DNA of 64,000 nt from Legionella antarctica (GCF_011764505.1 NZ_AP022839.1:479001-543000), one strand, 5' to 3'; shown: positions 26,650 through 35,504, counted from the first letter of the stretch. The notes: a model not told the origin generated them from the letters alone. Numbers and translations are program-made.

Positions 26650-27495
26650 TTATAACGAAAGATAAAAATCAGTCAGGAGTTTGCAAACAACTTCTGGCTG
26701 CTCCATATGAATATGATGCCCCCCATCCAAATGCTTGATTTTCAAATGATCAATCGCTTTTATTCGTCCTTGCATAAGTTTTGAGTTAAATGAAAATCCT
26801 TTGCTTGCCCATATTAACAAGGTTGGAGCACTAATTTGCTCTAGGCAAGAAATAATTTGCCTTTCTGTCATACGTAAAGGGGAGGGTACTAATAATCTCC
26901 GATCATGTCGCCAGTAAAAAGAACCCTGTTTTTCTATGAGACCTCTTTCGCATAATATTTTAGCAATATCCAGAGAGACGTACCCTTTTAAAGAGCGTGC
27001 AAGTGCGGCACTTTCAAATTGACTATACCCTTTGGCCTTTTTAGTATTTGTTTGGGTAAGGTGTTTTAAATAGGCAGATAACTGTTTGCATGCAGTTTTT
27101 TCAGGATGAGAAAATGGACCTAAACCTTCAATCAAACTAAGGGATAAAAAACGATCCGGGGCTATTCCGCCTATGATACTTGCTAAGCAGGCCCCCATGG
27201 AATGGCCTAATAAATGAACTTTATCTAGTTTTAAGGCATCAATAATTTGAACTACAGTCAATATTCCGTCAATGAAATGGTAATTACTACTTTGAGGGAT
27301 ATGGGAGGAGTGGCCATGACCTGGCCAGTCTACTGCGATAAAATAATAATTATTTTCTAAAAATGGTGCAAGCGGAGCAAAGCTGTTTGCATTATCCAGC
27401 CAGCCATGAAGTGCAATAATGGGTGGGTTCTCAGGATGCCCCCAAACTTTGCAGGCAATGGATAAACCAGAGATGTTTAATTCTTTTGTGCTCAT
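26650..27495 (-). CDS. Alpha/beta-hydrolase (serine esterase-like)
   Basis: Seen: 281 residues, cytoplasmic (no signal). Typical alpha/beta-hydrolase layout: oxyanion-hole loop ALHGWLDNANSFAPL near residue 30, nucleophile elbow GHSMGA near 97, acid in the PTLLIW strand region and a C-terminal His in HLDGGHHIHMEQPE. Substrate unknown; candidates are esters, epoxides or acyl-CoA thioesters. Its stop begins at the base after the proA stop, so the two genes converge without a gap and their transcripts probably overlap at the 3' ends. Confidence 0.88.
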   Translation of the reverse strand: MSTKELNISGLSIACKVWGHPENPPIIALHGWLDNANSFAPLAPFLENNYYFIAVDWPGHGHSSHIPQSSNYHFIDGILTVVQIIDALKLDKVHLLGHSMGACLASIIGGIAPDRFLSLSLIEGLGPFSHPEKTACKQLSAYLKHLTQTNTKKAKGYSQFESAALARSLKGYVSLDIAKILCERGLIEKQGSFYWRHDRRLLVPSPLRMTERQIISCLEQISAPTLLIWASKGFSFNSKLMQGRIKAIDHLKIKHLDGGHHIHMEQPEVVCKLLTDFYLSL

Positions 27496-27667
27496 TTTAG
27501 TGGTGACTGTAGTGAAGACGGTTACTTATTAGCGCATGTGTAGTTAGATAAATCCAGTTATTTAATTGATTTTGTTAGGTAAAAACGCTACTTAATTAGG
27601 GTGATGTGTTAATAATAAATCAGGTTAATGCTATGCTTAACAGACACCTGGTAAAGGTACAAAGAAA

Positions 27668-28423
27668 ATGCATAAAGCTGTGAACAGCATATCGCTGATA
27701 ACATACAACATCCATAAAGGATTTGGTGTGGGCGCAGTGCGTTTTTTACTTCCCGAAATGCGTGCTGCCATTACCGGATTAAATCCAGATTTTGTTTTTT
27801 TACAAGAAGTGCAGGGGAAACATAGGAGAAGAGCAAAACGAATAGACTCCTGGCCGGAAGCTCCTCAATTTGAATATATTGCTGAAAACATATGGCCGCA
27901 TTATATTTACGCCAAAAATGCGGTATATCAATCTGGACATCATGGAAATGCTATTTTAAGTAAATATCCTTTTGACAGTTTTGAGAATATAAATCTATCA
28001 AATATTAACAGAGCTTCCAGAGGAATATTACACAGCCAGTTGAAAATAGATAACGCCACAATTCATTTATTATGTGTGCATCTGGGGCTTTTTAAGGCAG
28101 AGCGTGCTGAACAATGTAAAGCATTAATGAAACGCATCAAAGATGTGGTTCCTCAAGATGAGCCGTTGTTAATGGCTGGTGACTTTAACGATTGGCGTAC
28201 AATTATTTCCAAAACTCTGGCTGATGATTTGAATATAGAAGAAGCTTTTGTCACGGTTGAGGGACAGCATGCCCGTTCTTTTCCGGCAATCAGACCTGCA
28301 TTATGTGTCGATCGAGTCTATTTCCGGGGGATGAAAGTACAAGCGGTTGCCTGTTTGCATGGTAAACCCTGGCGTATGTTATCCGATCATTTACCTTTAT
28401 ATGCCCGTTTTGAGTTGCTATAA
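27668..28423 (+). CDS. Endonuclease/exonuclease/phosphatase-fold hydrolase
   Basis: Seen: 251 residues with the complete EEP signature in order: TYNIHKGFG (N-terminal Asn), LQEVQG (metal-binding Glu), NAILSKYPF, AGDFNDW (Asp/Asn), and SDHLPL (catalytic Asp-His) near the C terminus. No signal peptide. Family members include phosphodiesterases, sphingomyelinases and YbhP/YafD-type proteins; the specific substrate cannot be told. Divergent from the hydrolase at 26650, with about 170 bases of shared upstream DNA. Confidence 0.88.
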   Translation: MHKAVNSISLITYNIHKGFGVGAVRFLLPEMRAAITGLNPDFVFLQEVQGKHRRRAKRIDSWPEAPQFEYIAENIWPHYIYAKNAVYQSGHHGNAILSKYPFDSFENINLSNINRASRGILHSQLKIDNATIHLLCVHLGLFKAERAEQCKALMKRIKDVVPQDEPLLMAGDFNDWRTIISKTLADDLNIEEAFVTVEGQHARSFPAIRPALCVDRVYFRGMKVQAVACLHGKPWRMLSDHLPLYARFELL

Positions 28424-28440
28424 TGTTCGCAAGCCTCTCG

Positions 28441-28620
28441 TCAGTTTTCAATCCAGCTCAAATCATGGTTCACAATAACACCTATCCCGTTGTCTCTATG
28501 AAGATGTTCTGTCAGTAATCGATATGACGTATGTTCATCAAGCTCATTCATGGATTTATCTAAAGTAAGAAAATGTGGACTACACATCATTCCGGAACCA
28601 TCTGATTGTGCTATAATAAG
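28441..28620 (-). pseudogene. ABC-transporter ATPase, C-terminal remnant
   Basis: On the minus strand a 60-codon frame ending at TGA 28443-28441 reads MMCSPHFLTLDKSMNELDEH, then TSYRLLTEHLHRDNGIGVIV, then NHDLSWIEN. The order matches the Walker B region (xLxLDxxxN-LD, the D-loop) and the H-loop (x-HDL) of ABC ATPases. The Walker B Glu-Pro is replaced (LDKS instead of LDEP). There is no Walker A or signature motif upstream, as the COQ4-like gene begins on the other strand. So this looks like the decayed tail of a lost transporter gene, perhaps of the zinc/manganese type. Confidence 0.5.
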
Positions 28621-28656
28621 TCATTATGTTGATAATTAGAGCATAGATTGTCTTTA

Positions 28657-29331
28657 ATGCTTAAAAAATTATATAAAAATAAATTTTTTAGAAAGATACT
28701 TGCATGGAGGGCACTTTTTTATTTTGTTGAAAAATCACCGAATGAAATCAACACGATAAAGTATCTGTACTTTTTGTCAGACTCTAACAAAATAAGAAAA
28801 AATAAAATGGTATCCTCTATGAAAGCCGATGAGCATTGTCGCGCGTTAATTGATGGGCGCAGAAGGCTGGAATGTTTTTCGGATACAACTCAATTAAAAA
28901 ATTGCAATGAAAATACACTTGGATTTTTATACGCAAAACATCTGGAAGAAAATAACATAATTGAAGTAGTTCCAATGAATCAAAGGATATTCAGCGATTA
29001 TCAATATATTGTGCATCCTATTATTACTACGCATGATATTTACCATGTCGTGCTGGGGAGAGGTGTAAGCTTTAATGATGAAGGCGCGGTAGCTGCTTTC
29101 ACGGTGGCCCAGATACCACACTATATGCCAGCAAACTTCCACATTGCAGCTGGCATTTTAAGAGTGGTCTGTAAGGAAGATTTCGATTTATCCGTGTCTT
29201 ACAGTGTCATGTATGATGCTGTGATGCAGGGCAGAAAAGCCAAGCAGCTATTTTCAGTGAACTGGGATGAATGGATAAATACAGATATTATGGAGCTGCG
29301 TGCATTTTTAAATATTGATAGGTTTGATTGA
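28657..29331 (+). CDS. COQ4-like ubiquinone-biosynthesis family protein
   Basis: Seen: 224 residues from ATG 28657 (a TTG at 28648 would add three). The motif H126-D-x-x-H130-(x)11-E142 (THDIYHVVLGRGVSFNDEG) is the zinc-site signature of COQ4, preceded by the LGFLYAKHL helix and followed by EGAVAAFTVAQ. Known: eukaryotic COQ4 acts in the oxidative decarboxylation and hydroxylation stage of coenzyme Q synthesis; bacterial homologues are scattered and mostly uncharacterised. It stands alone, with no ubi genes near. The first ~50 residues are Lys-rich and could touch the membrane. Function in quinone metabolism is inference from the motif. Confidence 0.75.
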   Translation: MLKKLYKNKFFRKILAWRALFYFVEKSPNEINTIKYLYFLSDSNKIRKNKMVSSMKADEHCRALIDGRRRLECFSDTTQLKNCNENTLGFLYAKHLEENNIIEVVPMNQRIFSDYQYIVHPIITTHDIYHVVLGRGVSFNDEGAVAAFTVAQIPHYMPANFHIAAGILRVVCKEDFDLSVSYSVMYDAVMQGRKAKQLFSVNWDEWINTDIMELRAFLNIDRFD

Positions 29332-29475
29332 TAGCCATCGTTTCAATCAATTTTTAAATCCGGTTCTAAGAATAAACAAGTCAAAACATGGTAACATCTC
29401 ATGCGCAATTTTCTTGTGAGGAAGTGGGCGCAGAGAATTAAGGATATGTGTTAACTATGGGGCCTGTTAGATATA

Positions 29476-29498
29476 GGCCTGCCCTATAGGAGCAGGCC
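29476..29498. terminator. Hairpin between convergent COQ4-like gene and fba
   Basis: Perfect stem GGCCTGC (29476-29482) / GCAGGCC (29492-29498) with a nine-base loop. It lies 13 bases beyond the stop of the aldolase gene (minus strand). The flanks are AT-rich on both sides but lack a long T run. Confidence 0.55.
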
Positions 29499-29511
29499 AT
29501 TAATTTGGGAT

Positions 29512-30522
29512 TTATTCCAGAGTGCTCTCATAGTCACCAAAACATGCCATGCTGTTTAGGCGAGCACGTTTTAGTAATGCATCTTGAGCGCGGCTATTAT
29601 TTTCTTTCTTCCCACCCCAAGCTTTTAAACAATCTTCTTGCAAGGCTCTGCCAAAAGAAAAACTTAATAACCAGGGTTGATCTCCAATAGTATTCATGGC
29701 ATTGAGATTAGCTGTGGCTTGTTGTGGCGATTGTCCGCCAGACAAGAAATTAATGGTTGGAACAGATGCAGGTACATTATTGCGGAATACGCTAATAGTG
29801 TAGTCGGCTACTTCATCTGGCTCGCTAAAAGGTGTTGTCTCTTTGCCGCAAGTCACCATGCTTGGCTTTAGTATAATATGTTCTAGCTCAACCTGATGGA
29901 TAAATAAAGCATGGAATAATTCGTGTAAGATCATTTCACTTACTTCAGCACATAGTTCCAGACTGTGGTTACCATCCATCAGAACTTCGGGTTCAACTAT
30001 AGGAACGATACCTACAGACTGGCATGTTGCGGCATAGCGAGCGAGATTTTCAGCCCCCGCTTTAATCGCTGTGATACTGGGAGCATGTTCTGATATAGAA
30101 TAGACATTACGCCATTTGGCAAATTTTGCCCCTAGTTTTTTGTATTGAAGCAGGCGATCAGTTAAGCCATCCAAACCTTGAGTGACCTTCTCTTGTTCTG
30201 TGTTGGGTAAATCAACTAATCCCTTGTCTACTTTAATCCCAGGAATGATCCCTTTTTTGGCAAATAATTCTGCGATAGGAACTCCATGGTCATCTGTTTG
30301 ATGGAATGTTTCTTCAAACAAAATGACTCCATTGATATACTGCTCCAGATCAGGCGTGGTAGCGAGCAATAATCTGTAGTCTCTGCGATTTTGTTCCGTG
30401 TTTTCAGTACCAATTGTTTCAAATCGTTTGCCTATAGTGCCATTGCTTTCATCTGCAGCTAAAATTCCTTTCCCATTTTCCAGCATATGTTCCATAATTT
30501 CTGATAATTCTTCGTAATGCAT
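29512..30522 (-). CDS. fba: Class I fructose-bisphosphate aldolase
   Basis: Cleaves fructose 1,6-bisphosphate into two triose phosphates via a lysine Schiff base, without metal. Seen: 336 residues. Conserved blocks are ILAADESNGTIGKRF at the N terminus, GVILFEETFHQ, IVPIVEPEVL and the Schiff-base lysine in HIILKPSMV, then FLSGGQSPQQATANLNAMN near the phosphate site. This is the animal/plant-like class I form, as found in other Legionella, rather than class II. Preceded on the same strand by a flavoprotein reductase gene 33 bases upstream. Confidence 0.95.
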   Translation of the reverse strand: MHYEELSEIMEHMLENGKGILAADESNGTIGKRFETIGTENTEQNRRDYRLLLATTPDLEQYINGVILFEETFHQTDDHGVPIAELFAKKGIIPGIKVDKGLVDLPNTEQEKVTQGLDGLTDRLLQYKKLGAKFAKWRNVYSISEHAPSITAIKAGAENLARYAATCQSVGIVPIVEPEVLMDGNHSLELCAEVSEMILHELFHALFIHQVELEHIILKPSMVTCGKETTPFSEPDEVADYTISVFRNNVPASVPTINFLSGGQSPQQATANLNAMNTIGDQPWLLSFSFGRALQEDCLKAWGGKKENNSRAQDALLKRARLNSMACFGDYESTLE

Positions 30523-30554
30523 GATTTGTTGCTCTCCTAATTTAGATTCGGCTG

Positions 30555-31289
30555 TTATCGGGAAATATATTTTTCACGGATAATTTGTTGCATAGCAAAA
30601 CCCTGGTCTTTTAAATAGTTAAATGAGTCATCGATCATACCTGGATTCCCACATAAATAAACAACATCTTTTTCAGGATTAAGATTAAGTTCAGGGAATG
30701 AGTGCTGAACGTATCCACAGTATTCATTAGCGTGTAACTCATGTGGTAACTCACGACTTAAATGGGCTCTAAAACTTACCTGAGGGTATTTTTGAGCAAA
30801 GGCACTGAATTCCTTGGCGTATAGAATTTCATCTCTTTTTTGTACTCCTTGAAGAATGACTACCTCCAGATGTGGATTCTGCTCGATACGCATAGCTAAT
30901 TCGTTGAGCATCGCTTTGTAAGGTGTTATTCCCGTACTGGTGGCGACTAAAATATAACGTCCCGGAATTTCGTCTTTAAAAATTAATCGACCAAATGGAC
31001 CGTTAATATAGATTGTATCACCTGGTTTTAAATTAAAGAGTAGTTCGGTACCAGGACCGTTTTCAAAATATCCTGCTGCGAATTCAATTCGATTATCCAG
31101 TTTCGGTTCGTTAGCTATACTATAACTACGCTTTAAAGTTTTACCATTGTGTTCAAAATGAATAGTAATAAATTGACCTGGTAAAAAATTAAAGACAGGG
31201 GATAATTGGCAACTAAAAACAAAATGTTTCACTTTGGGAGAAATCATGAAAGATTCTATTAAGGTGATAGGAAAGGTATTTACGAGCAT
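30555..31289 (-). CDS. Ferredoxin/flavodoxin-NADP+ reductase-family flavoprotein
   Basis: Seen: 244 residues from ATG 31289 (an in-frame TTG at 31301 is less likely). The FAD-binding domain has the RSYSIAN motif (R-x-Y-S-I) after LPGQFITI, and the NAD(P) domain has ATSTGITPYKAML, then YLCGNPGMIDD near the C terminus. It lacks an iron-sulfur domain, so it is a stand-alone reductase of the Fpr/oxidoreductase type that would feed electrons to a ferredoxin, flavodoxin or oxygenase. It is upstream of fba and probably co-transcribed with it. Confidence 0.87.
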   Translation of the reverse strand: MLVNTFPITLIESFMISPKVKHFVFSCQLSPVFNFLPGQFITIHFEHNGKTLKRSYSIANEPKLDNRIEFAAGYFENGPGTELLFNLKPGDTIYINGPFGRLIFKDEIPGRYILVATSTGITPYKAMLNELAMRIEQNPHLEVVILQGVQKRDEILYAKEFSAFAQKYPQVSFRAHLSRELPHELHANEYCGYVQHSFPELNLNPEKDVVYLCGNPGMIDDSFNYLKDQGFAMQQIIREKYISR

Positions 31290-31372
31290 GACGAATATCA
31301 ACTTTTATTATAAAGTGCCTAATATAGGGGAAATATTAGGCATTGCAAGTGCTGAGATAATATAATTAATAT

Positions 31373-31915
31373 ATGACTACGATTGATTTTGTAACAATTA
31401 TAGGCAATGTAAGCCAATCTTTATATCCCATACAAAAACTAATATCGGGAGTCGCTTATCTATTGGGGATTTTATTTTTTTTAACTGCCATTGGCAAATT
31501 AAGAAAAATAGGTGATAAAAGAGCCCAATCTTCTTCTCAAGAAAAAATGTTCACGCCCCTGATGTATATGCTGATGGGGGCTATGTTACTCTATTTACCT
31601 TCAGTCCTCCATATCATGGCTAACACGGCTTTTGGCGTAGGCAATGTTATATCCTATACCACCTATAATCCAACTGATATTTATAGCTCTATGGGCCTCT
31701 TGATTCGAACTGCGGGCATCCTGTGGTTTGTGAGGGGATGTGTTTTGGTTGCCCATGCTAGTGAACCCGGAACTCAGGAAGGACCTAAGGGGTTGGCTTT
31801 TATCTTTGCGGGTATCCTGGCCATGAATTTCGATAATACTATTTCAGTAGTCAATTATATTATGAACTCTCTGGTTACTTGGACTGAGGCGATAAAAACC
31901 AGTCAAGGATATTAG
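31373..31915 (+). CDS. dotV: DotV, IcmC/DotE paralogue of the Dot/Icm system
   Basis: Known: DotV is a DotE-like protein encoded apart from the main dot/icm loci. Seen: 180 residues with the same plan as icmC at 2340: VSQSLYPIQKLISGVAYLLG (compare GGAYLIG in icmC), PLMYMLMGAMLLYLPS, LLIRTAGILWFVRG (compare LMMLIRVIGLIAFVRG) and a last helix FAGILAMNFDNTI. Four hydrophobic segments at about 22-42, 65-85, 112-132 and 145-165. The start has no strong ribosome site. It ends 41 bases before the convergent DUF3579 gene. Confidence 0.85.
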   Translation: MTTIDFVTIIGNVSQSLYPIQKLISGVAYLLGILFFLTAIGKLRKIGDKRAQSSSQEKMFTPLMYMLMGAMLLYLPSVLHIMANTAFGVGNVISYTTYNPTDIYSSMGLLIRTAGILWFVRGCVLVAHASEPGTQEGPKGLAFIFAGILAMNFDNTISVVNYIMNSLVTWTEAIKTSQGY

Positions 31916-31956
31916 TAACTATGGGGAGGTTTTGTGTTGTAAAAGATATCAATGAA

Positions 31957-32253
31957 CTATTCTTCCTCACCGCAAATCCTAAGATTGTTCGTTTTAGCAA
32001 AATCCAGGATGGATTGATATACTTGAGGGCTTGATTCTTTGAGTTTGGGGTCGAGTAATACGCAATGATATCCTTCACTATTCACGCTAGGTTGAAGTAG
32101 TGGAGAGTAATAAATTCGGCTGTTTTTAAAGCTCGCTAGGGAACCACTCATGCGTTCCGCCCAGTCGCGAGGCCTGAATGTTTTACCTTGGGCGGTTATT
32201 CCTTCAATAACGATTGTTTTACGGGTGATTGTTTTATTTTCTGGTTCAGACAT
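31957..32253 (-). CDS. DUF3579-family protein
   Basis: Seen: 98 residues from ATG 32253 (an ATG four codons upstream at 32265 is possible but has no ribosome site). Features are TIVIEGITAQGKTFRPRDWA, ERMSGSLASF, YHCVLLDPKLKES and SILDFAKTNNLRI. I recognise these as the short DUF3579 family of beta- and gammaproteobacteria, whose function I do not know. It stands alone, convergent with dotV. Confidence 0.75.
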   Translation of the reverse strand: MSEPENKTITRKTIVIEGITAQGKTFRPRDWAERMSGSLASFKNSRIYYSPLLQPSVNSEGYHCVLLDPKLKESSPQVYQSILDFAKTNNLRICGEEE

Positions 32254-32436
32254 AATTCCATGCATTTTAAATACAGTATGACAATTATAGCATCATCATG
32301 GTCCCTCTGTATGGAGATTTAGCAATTTTGGAGTAATATATTTATAATATACGGTTAAAACTGGTTTTCAATAGTAGTTTTTGTTGCGATTATGTTAGCA
32401 TATCGATGAATTAGATATTGTGAGGCTTGATAGCGA

Positions 32437-33168
32437 ATGGAAAAAGAAAGTCATTCTGGGATTTATTTGTTGCCCAATTTATTAACAACTGCCAGTTTGT
32501 TCGCAGCGTTTTATTCTTTGGTTGCCTCCATGAAGGGGCAATATGAGGCTGCTGTTGTAGCAATGTTCATAGGCATGATAGCTGATGGTTTGGATGGACG
32601 AATCGCTCGGCTGACAAATACACAAACTGAGTTTGGCGCCCAATATGATAGTTTGTCAGATATGGTTACATTTGGTGTAGCGCCCTCATTATTGCTCTAT
32701 AATTTAACTCTAAGCTCTCTAGGGAAGTTGGGCTGGTTAGTTGCGTTTGTTTATACAGCCGCAGTTGCATTACGTCTTGCACGTTTTAACACTCAGCTCG
32801 AAACAGCTGACAAAAGATTTTTTCAAGGACTTCCTTGTCCGCCTGCAGCAGCAATAATGGCTTCTTTTGCCTGGCTATGTTATCAAAATGAATGGCAGAA
32901 TATGTTTGTTTCCATATTAACAGCCGGTTTGGCTTTATGTGGCGCGGTCTTAATGGTCAGTAATTTACGCTATTACAGCTTTAAAGAAATAGACTTCAAA
33001 GGAAAGGTACCGTTTTTATATGTATTAGTTATGATCATTTTATTTGTAGCCATAGCTGCAAACCCGGCTATCGTTTTGTTTGCAGGTTTTATTCTGTATG
33101 CCTTATCTGGGCCAATACTCACTTTAGTTTATTTACATAAGATGAAAAGAGGACGGGGCAAGAAATAG
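32437..33168 (+). CDS. pssA: CDP-diacylglycerol-serine O-phosphatidyltransferase
   Basis: Makes phosphatidylserine, the precursor of phosphatidylethanolamine, from CDP-diacylglycerol and serine at the inner membrane. Seen: 243 residues with about seven hydrophobic segments. The CDP-alcohol phosphotransferase motif D-G-x2-G-R-x-A-R-x8-G-x3-D-x3-D lies at residues 50-75 (ADGLDGRIARLTNTQTEFG then QYDSLSD). This is the membrane-embedded (Bacillus-type) form, not the E. coli soluble enzyme. It converges on the HPr gene with only 16 bases between. Confidence 0.94.
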   Translation: MEKESHSGIYLLPNLLTTASLFAAFYSLVASMKGQYEAAVVAMFIGMIADGLDGRIARLTNTQTEFGAQYDSLSDMVTFGVAPSLLLYNLTLSSLGKLGWLVAFVYTAAVALRLARFNTQLETADKRFFQGLPCPPAAAIMASFAWLCYQNEWQNMFVSILTAGLALCGAVLMVSNLRYYSFKEIDFKGKVPFLYVLVMIILFVAIAANPAIVLFAGFILYALSGPILTLVYLHKMKRGRGKK

Positions 33169-33184
33169 TTCTACAAAGGCGTAA

Positions 33185-33454
33185 CTACTCACCTTCACCA
33201 AAGAAGTTATTGATTAATTGTACTAAAGCCTCATTCATAGCTTCTTCATCTGGCCCGTCAATCTCCAGGGTGAGGTCACTTCCTTTATTGGCCGCAAGCA
33301 TCATCACACCCATAATGCTTTTTCCATTAACGGTTTGCGAGTCTTTGGTTACATCAATATGACTTTGAAATTTTGCTGCGGTTGAGACAAATTTCGCAGA
33401 GGCACGTGCGTGTAAACCTAATTTATTTATTATCTTAATTTGAGTCTTTATCAT
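33185..33454 (-). CDS. ptsH: HPr-family phosphocarrier protein (PTS-Ntr NPr-like)
   Basis: Seen: 89 residues, HPr length. Active His15 in LGLHARASAKFV and regulatory Ser46 in NGKSIMGVMMLAA, so both phosphorylation sites are present. It lies downstream of hpf and rpoN, the position of NPr/PtsO-type carriers, and no sugar permeases are near. Inference: a signalling phosphorelay (nitrogen-type PTS) rather than sugar uptake. No EIIA-Ntr gene is visible in the cluster. Confidence 0.92.
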   Translation of the reverse strand: MIKTQIKIINKLGLHARASAKFVSTAAKFQSHIDVTKDSQTVNGKSIMGVMMLAANKGSDLTLEIDGPDEEAMNEALVQLINNFFGEGE

Positions 33455-33562
33455 AACCCGTACAATGTATCACGACTCCTGGGTAAGGTATAGAGGTATT
33501 GTGCTTAAAAGGTGGTATTCATCGCTGCATAAGCTGCGATGAATACGGTAAAGAATAACTAA

Positions 33563-33868
33563 TTATTGCCTGTCGTCATCTCGAAGTGCAAGAAGCTTTT
33601 CTTTATGCTTTATGAGTTGTCGATTGAGTTTATCAACTAAAGAATCTATAGCCGCATACATATCTTCTGATTCAGAACTTGCGTGTAGTTCTCCTTTAGC
33701 AACTAAGACAGTTGCTTCTGCAATTTGTCTTATTTTTTCAACATCAAAGACTACATTAATAGCAGTGATGTGATCAAAATGACGCTCAAGTCTATCGAAT
33801 TTTTCTTCGGTAAATGCTCTGAGTGCAGGAGTAACATCCAAACGATGTCCAGTGATGTTGATTTGCAT
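33563..33868 (-). CDS. hpf: Ribosome hibernation promoting factor (short form)
   Basis: Binds the small ribosomal subunit in stationary phase and promotes 100S dimers or blocks tRNA sites. Seen: 101 residues, the short HPF/YfiA fold (INITGHRLDVTPALRAFTEE, KFDRLERHFDHI, EDMYAAIDSLVDKLNRQLIK) without the long-form dimerisation domain. It sits 28 bases after rpoN, the common rpoN-hpf pairing. Confidence 0.94.
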   Translation of the reverse strand: MQINITGHRLDVTPALRAFTEEKFDRLERHFDHITAINVVFDVEKIRQIAEATVLVAKGELHASSESEDMYAAIDSLVDKLNRQLIKHKEKLLALRDDDRQ

Positions 33869-33896
33869 AAGGCTCTCCTTTATTGCTAATTAATAA

Positions 33897-35294
33897 TTAA
33901 TTTCGAATAGCTTTTCGCTCGTTAGATGGGGCAATTCCCAAGCCTTCGCGATATTTTGCTACCGTACGTCTGGCTACTTTAATCCCTTGCGCAGCAATCA
34001 ACTCGGCAATTTTGCTATCACTCAAGGGTTTCTTTCTATTTTCCGCTAAAATTAACTTTTTTATTACAGCACGGATTGCGGTTGAAGAGCATTCACCCCC
34101 GGTATCGGTATTAACATGGCTGGAGAAAAAATATTTGAGTTCAAATACGCCACGAGGTGTATGCATAAATTTTTGGGTAGTCACCCGGGAGATTGTTGAT
34201 TCATGCATATCCAGTGCAGTAGCTACATCATTTAAAATTAAGGGTTTCATGGCCTCTTCCCCAAACTCAAGGAATCCTTGCTGATATTCGACGATGCATG
34301 TAGCTACTTTGAGTAACGTTTCTTGTCGACTTTGAATGCTTTTTAAAAACCAGCGCGCTTCTTGCAGGTTATTTTTTAAGAATTGATTATCAATACTGTT
34401 ATCTGCACGTTGAATTAGTGCTGCGTACTGGTTATTGATACTTAAATTGGGAAGTACACTTTGATTCAGATAAACCTTCCATTGATTATCTGTTTTTTTT
34501 ACAGTGATATCGGGAATAATATATTGTGTTATGTCTTGGTGAATCAAATTGCCTGGCTTGGGATTAAGTCCTTGAATAATTTGAAGGATGTCATCAACTG
34601 TTTTTTCATTAATTTGATGATTTTTCATTAATTGTCGATAGTTATGTTGTCCTAACAAATCAATATCTTCAATAATGATTTTTTTGGCTATTGCCAAATG
34701 AGCAGTGTTTAAAGGAAGTTGTTCCAGTTGAACGAGAAGTGTTTCTGCCAAGTTTGCAGAGCCACAACCAACAGGATCAAAAAGCTGTAGTCTATGTCTT
34801 ACTGCCTCTATCTCTTCCAGGTCGAGGGGGAAATCCTCGCTGTTTAAGCTTGTGTATAATTCACTTACAGGTATGGTGAGAAAGCCATCATCATTAATGG
34901 CATCTATAATTGTAGTGGCGATTACTCTATCTATATCGCTCATAGGCGAGAGATCAAGCTGCCAGTGTAAGTGGTCTTGTAAGTTAGTGGTGGTGCAGTG
35001 TAAATTATCAAAATTATAATCGTTATCTTCATAATTATTGCGTTTGCTCAGATTATTATAGAGTTGTGACCATTGAAAATCAGCAAACTCGTCATTATGT
35101 TGCTGTTGACTTTCAGTTGGATGTTCTTCTTTATCTTCACTGGGTGTTGCTTCAAGCATAGGATTAGATTCAACCAGCAGTTGAATTTCCTGCTGTAAGT
35201 CTATGGTTGATAACTGCAAGAGTCTTATTGCTTGCTGTAGCTGTGGGGTTAGCGTTAAATGTTGACCAATACTGAGCTGCAATGATGGTTTCAT
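33897..35294 (-). CDS. rpoN: RNA polymerase sigma-54 factor
   Basis: Alternative sigma factor for enhancer-dependent promoters; in Legionella it controls flagellar and other genes. Seen: 465 residues. Region I is Gln/Leu-rich (QHLTLTPQLQQAIRLLQLST), followed by an acidic region II, the core-binding domain, a helix-turn-helix near 380 (LDMHESTISRVT) and the RpoN box ARRTVAKYRE at 441-450. Heads the rpoN-hpf-HPr operon on the minus strand. Confidence 0.96.
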   Translation of the reverse strand: MKPSLQLSIGQHLTLTPQLQQAIRLLQLSTIDLQQEIQLLVESNPMLEATPSEDKEEHPTESQQQHNDEFADFQWSQLYNNLSKRNNYEDNDYNFDNLHCTTTNLQDHLHWQLDLSPMSDIDRVIATTIIDAINDDGFLTIPVSELYTSLNSEDFPLDLEEIEAVRHRLQLFDPVGCGSANLAETLLVQLEQLPLNTAHLAIAKKIIIEDIDLLGQHNYRQLMKNHQINEKTVDDILQIIQGLNPKPGNLIHQDITQYIIPDITVKKTDNQWKVYLNQSVLPNLSINNQYAALIQRADNSIDNQFLKNNLQEARWFLKSIQSRQETLLKVATCIVEYQQGFLEFGEEAMKPLILNDVATALDMHESTISRVTTQKFMHTPRGVFELKYFFSSHVNTDTGGECSSTAIRAVIKKLILAENRKKPLSDSKIAELIAAQGIKVARRTVAKYREGLGIAPSNERKAIRN

Positions 35295-35471
35295 TCAAAT
35301 CCTCTTTGTTTTCACTGCTATTATTTATCAGTTTAAACGATCCATGAGGATTATCCAGTATTTACAAGGGTAAATTTGAATTTAACAGAGAGTAAATTTT
35401 TATTTTTTAACAAGAATAAGGGGTTGAAGTATTGAATAGGAACGAAGTCTTTATTTTAGCTAAATATGAAG

Positions 35472-35502
35472 AAATAAGCCCCAAATTATTTAGGGCTTAT
35501 TT
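35472..35502. terminator. Terminator after rpmG
   Basis: AAATAAGCCC (35472-35481) pairs with GGGCTTATTT (35493-35502) across an 11-base loop. On the minus strand it lies three bases after the rpmG stop. Strong ten-base stem; downstream on the minus strand is a short CTTCATATTT, and on the plus strand AATTATTTTACTTTTTT. Confidence 0.75.
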
Positions 35503-35504
35503 AA

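Noticed and set aside
29505..29871. Plus-strand frames over the aldolase gene
   Set aside because: Opposite-strand shadows of the class I aldolase; its catalytic motifs are clear on the minus strand.
33897..35294. Plus-strand frames inside rpoN (for example 34012-34284, 34691-34879)
   Set aside because: rpoN is intact on the minus strand with RpoN box; the opposite frames have no motif.
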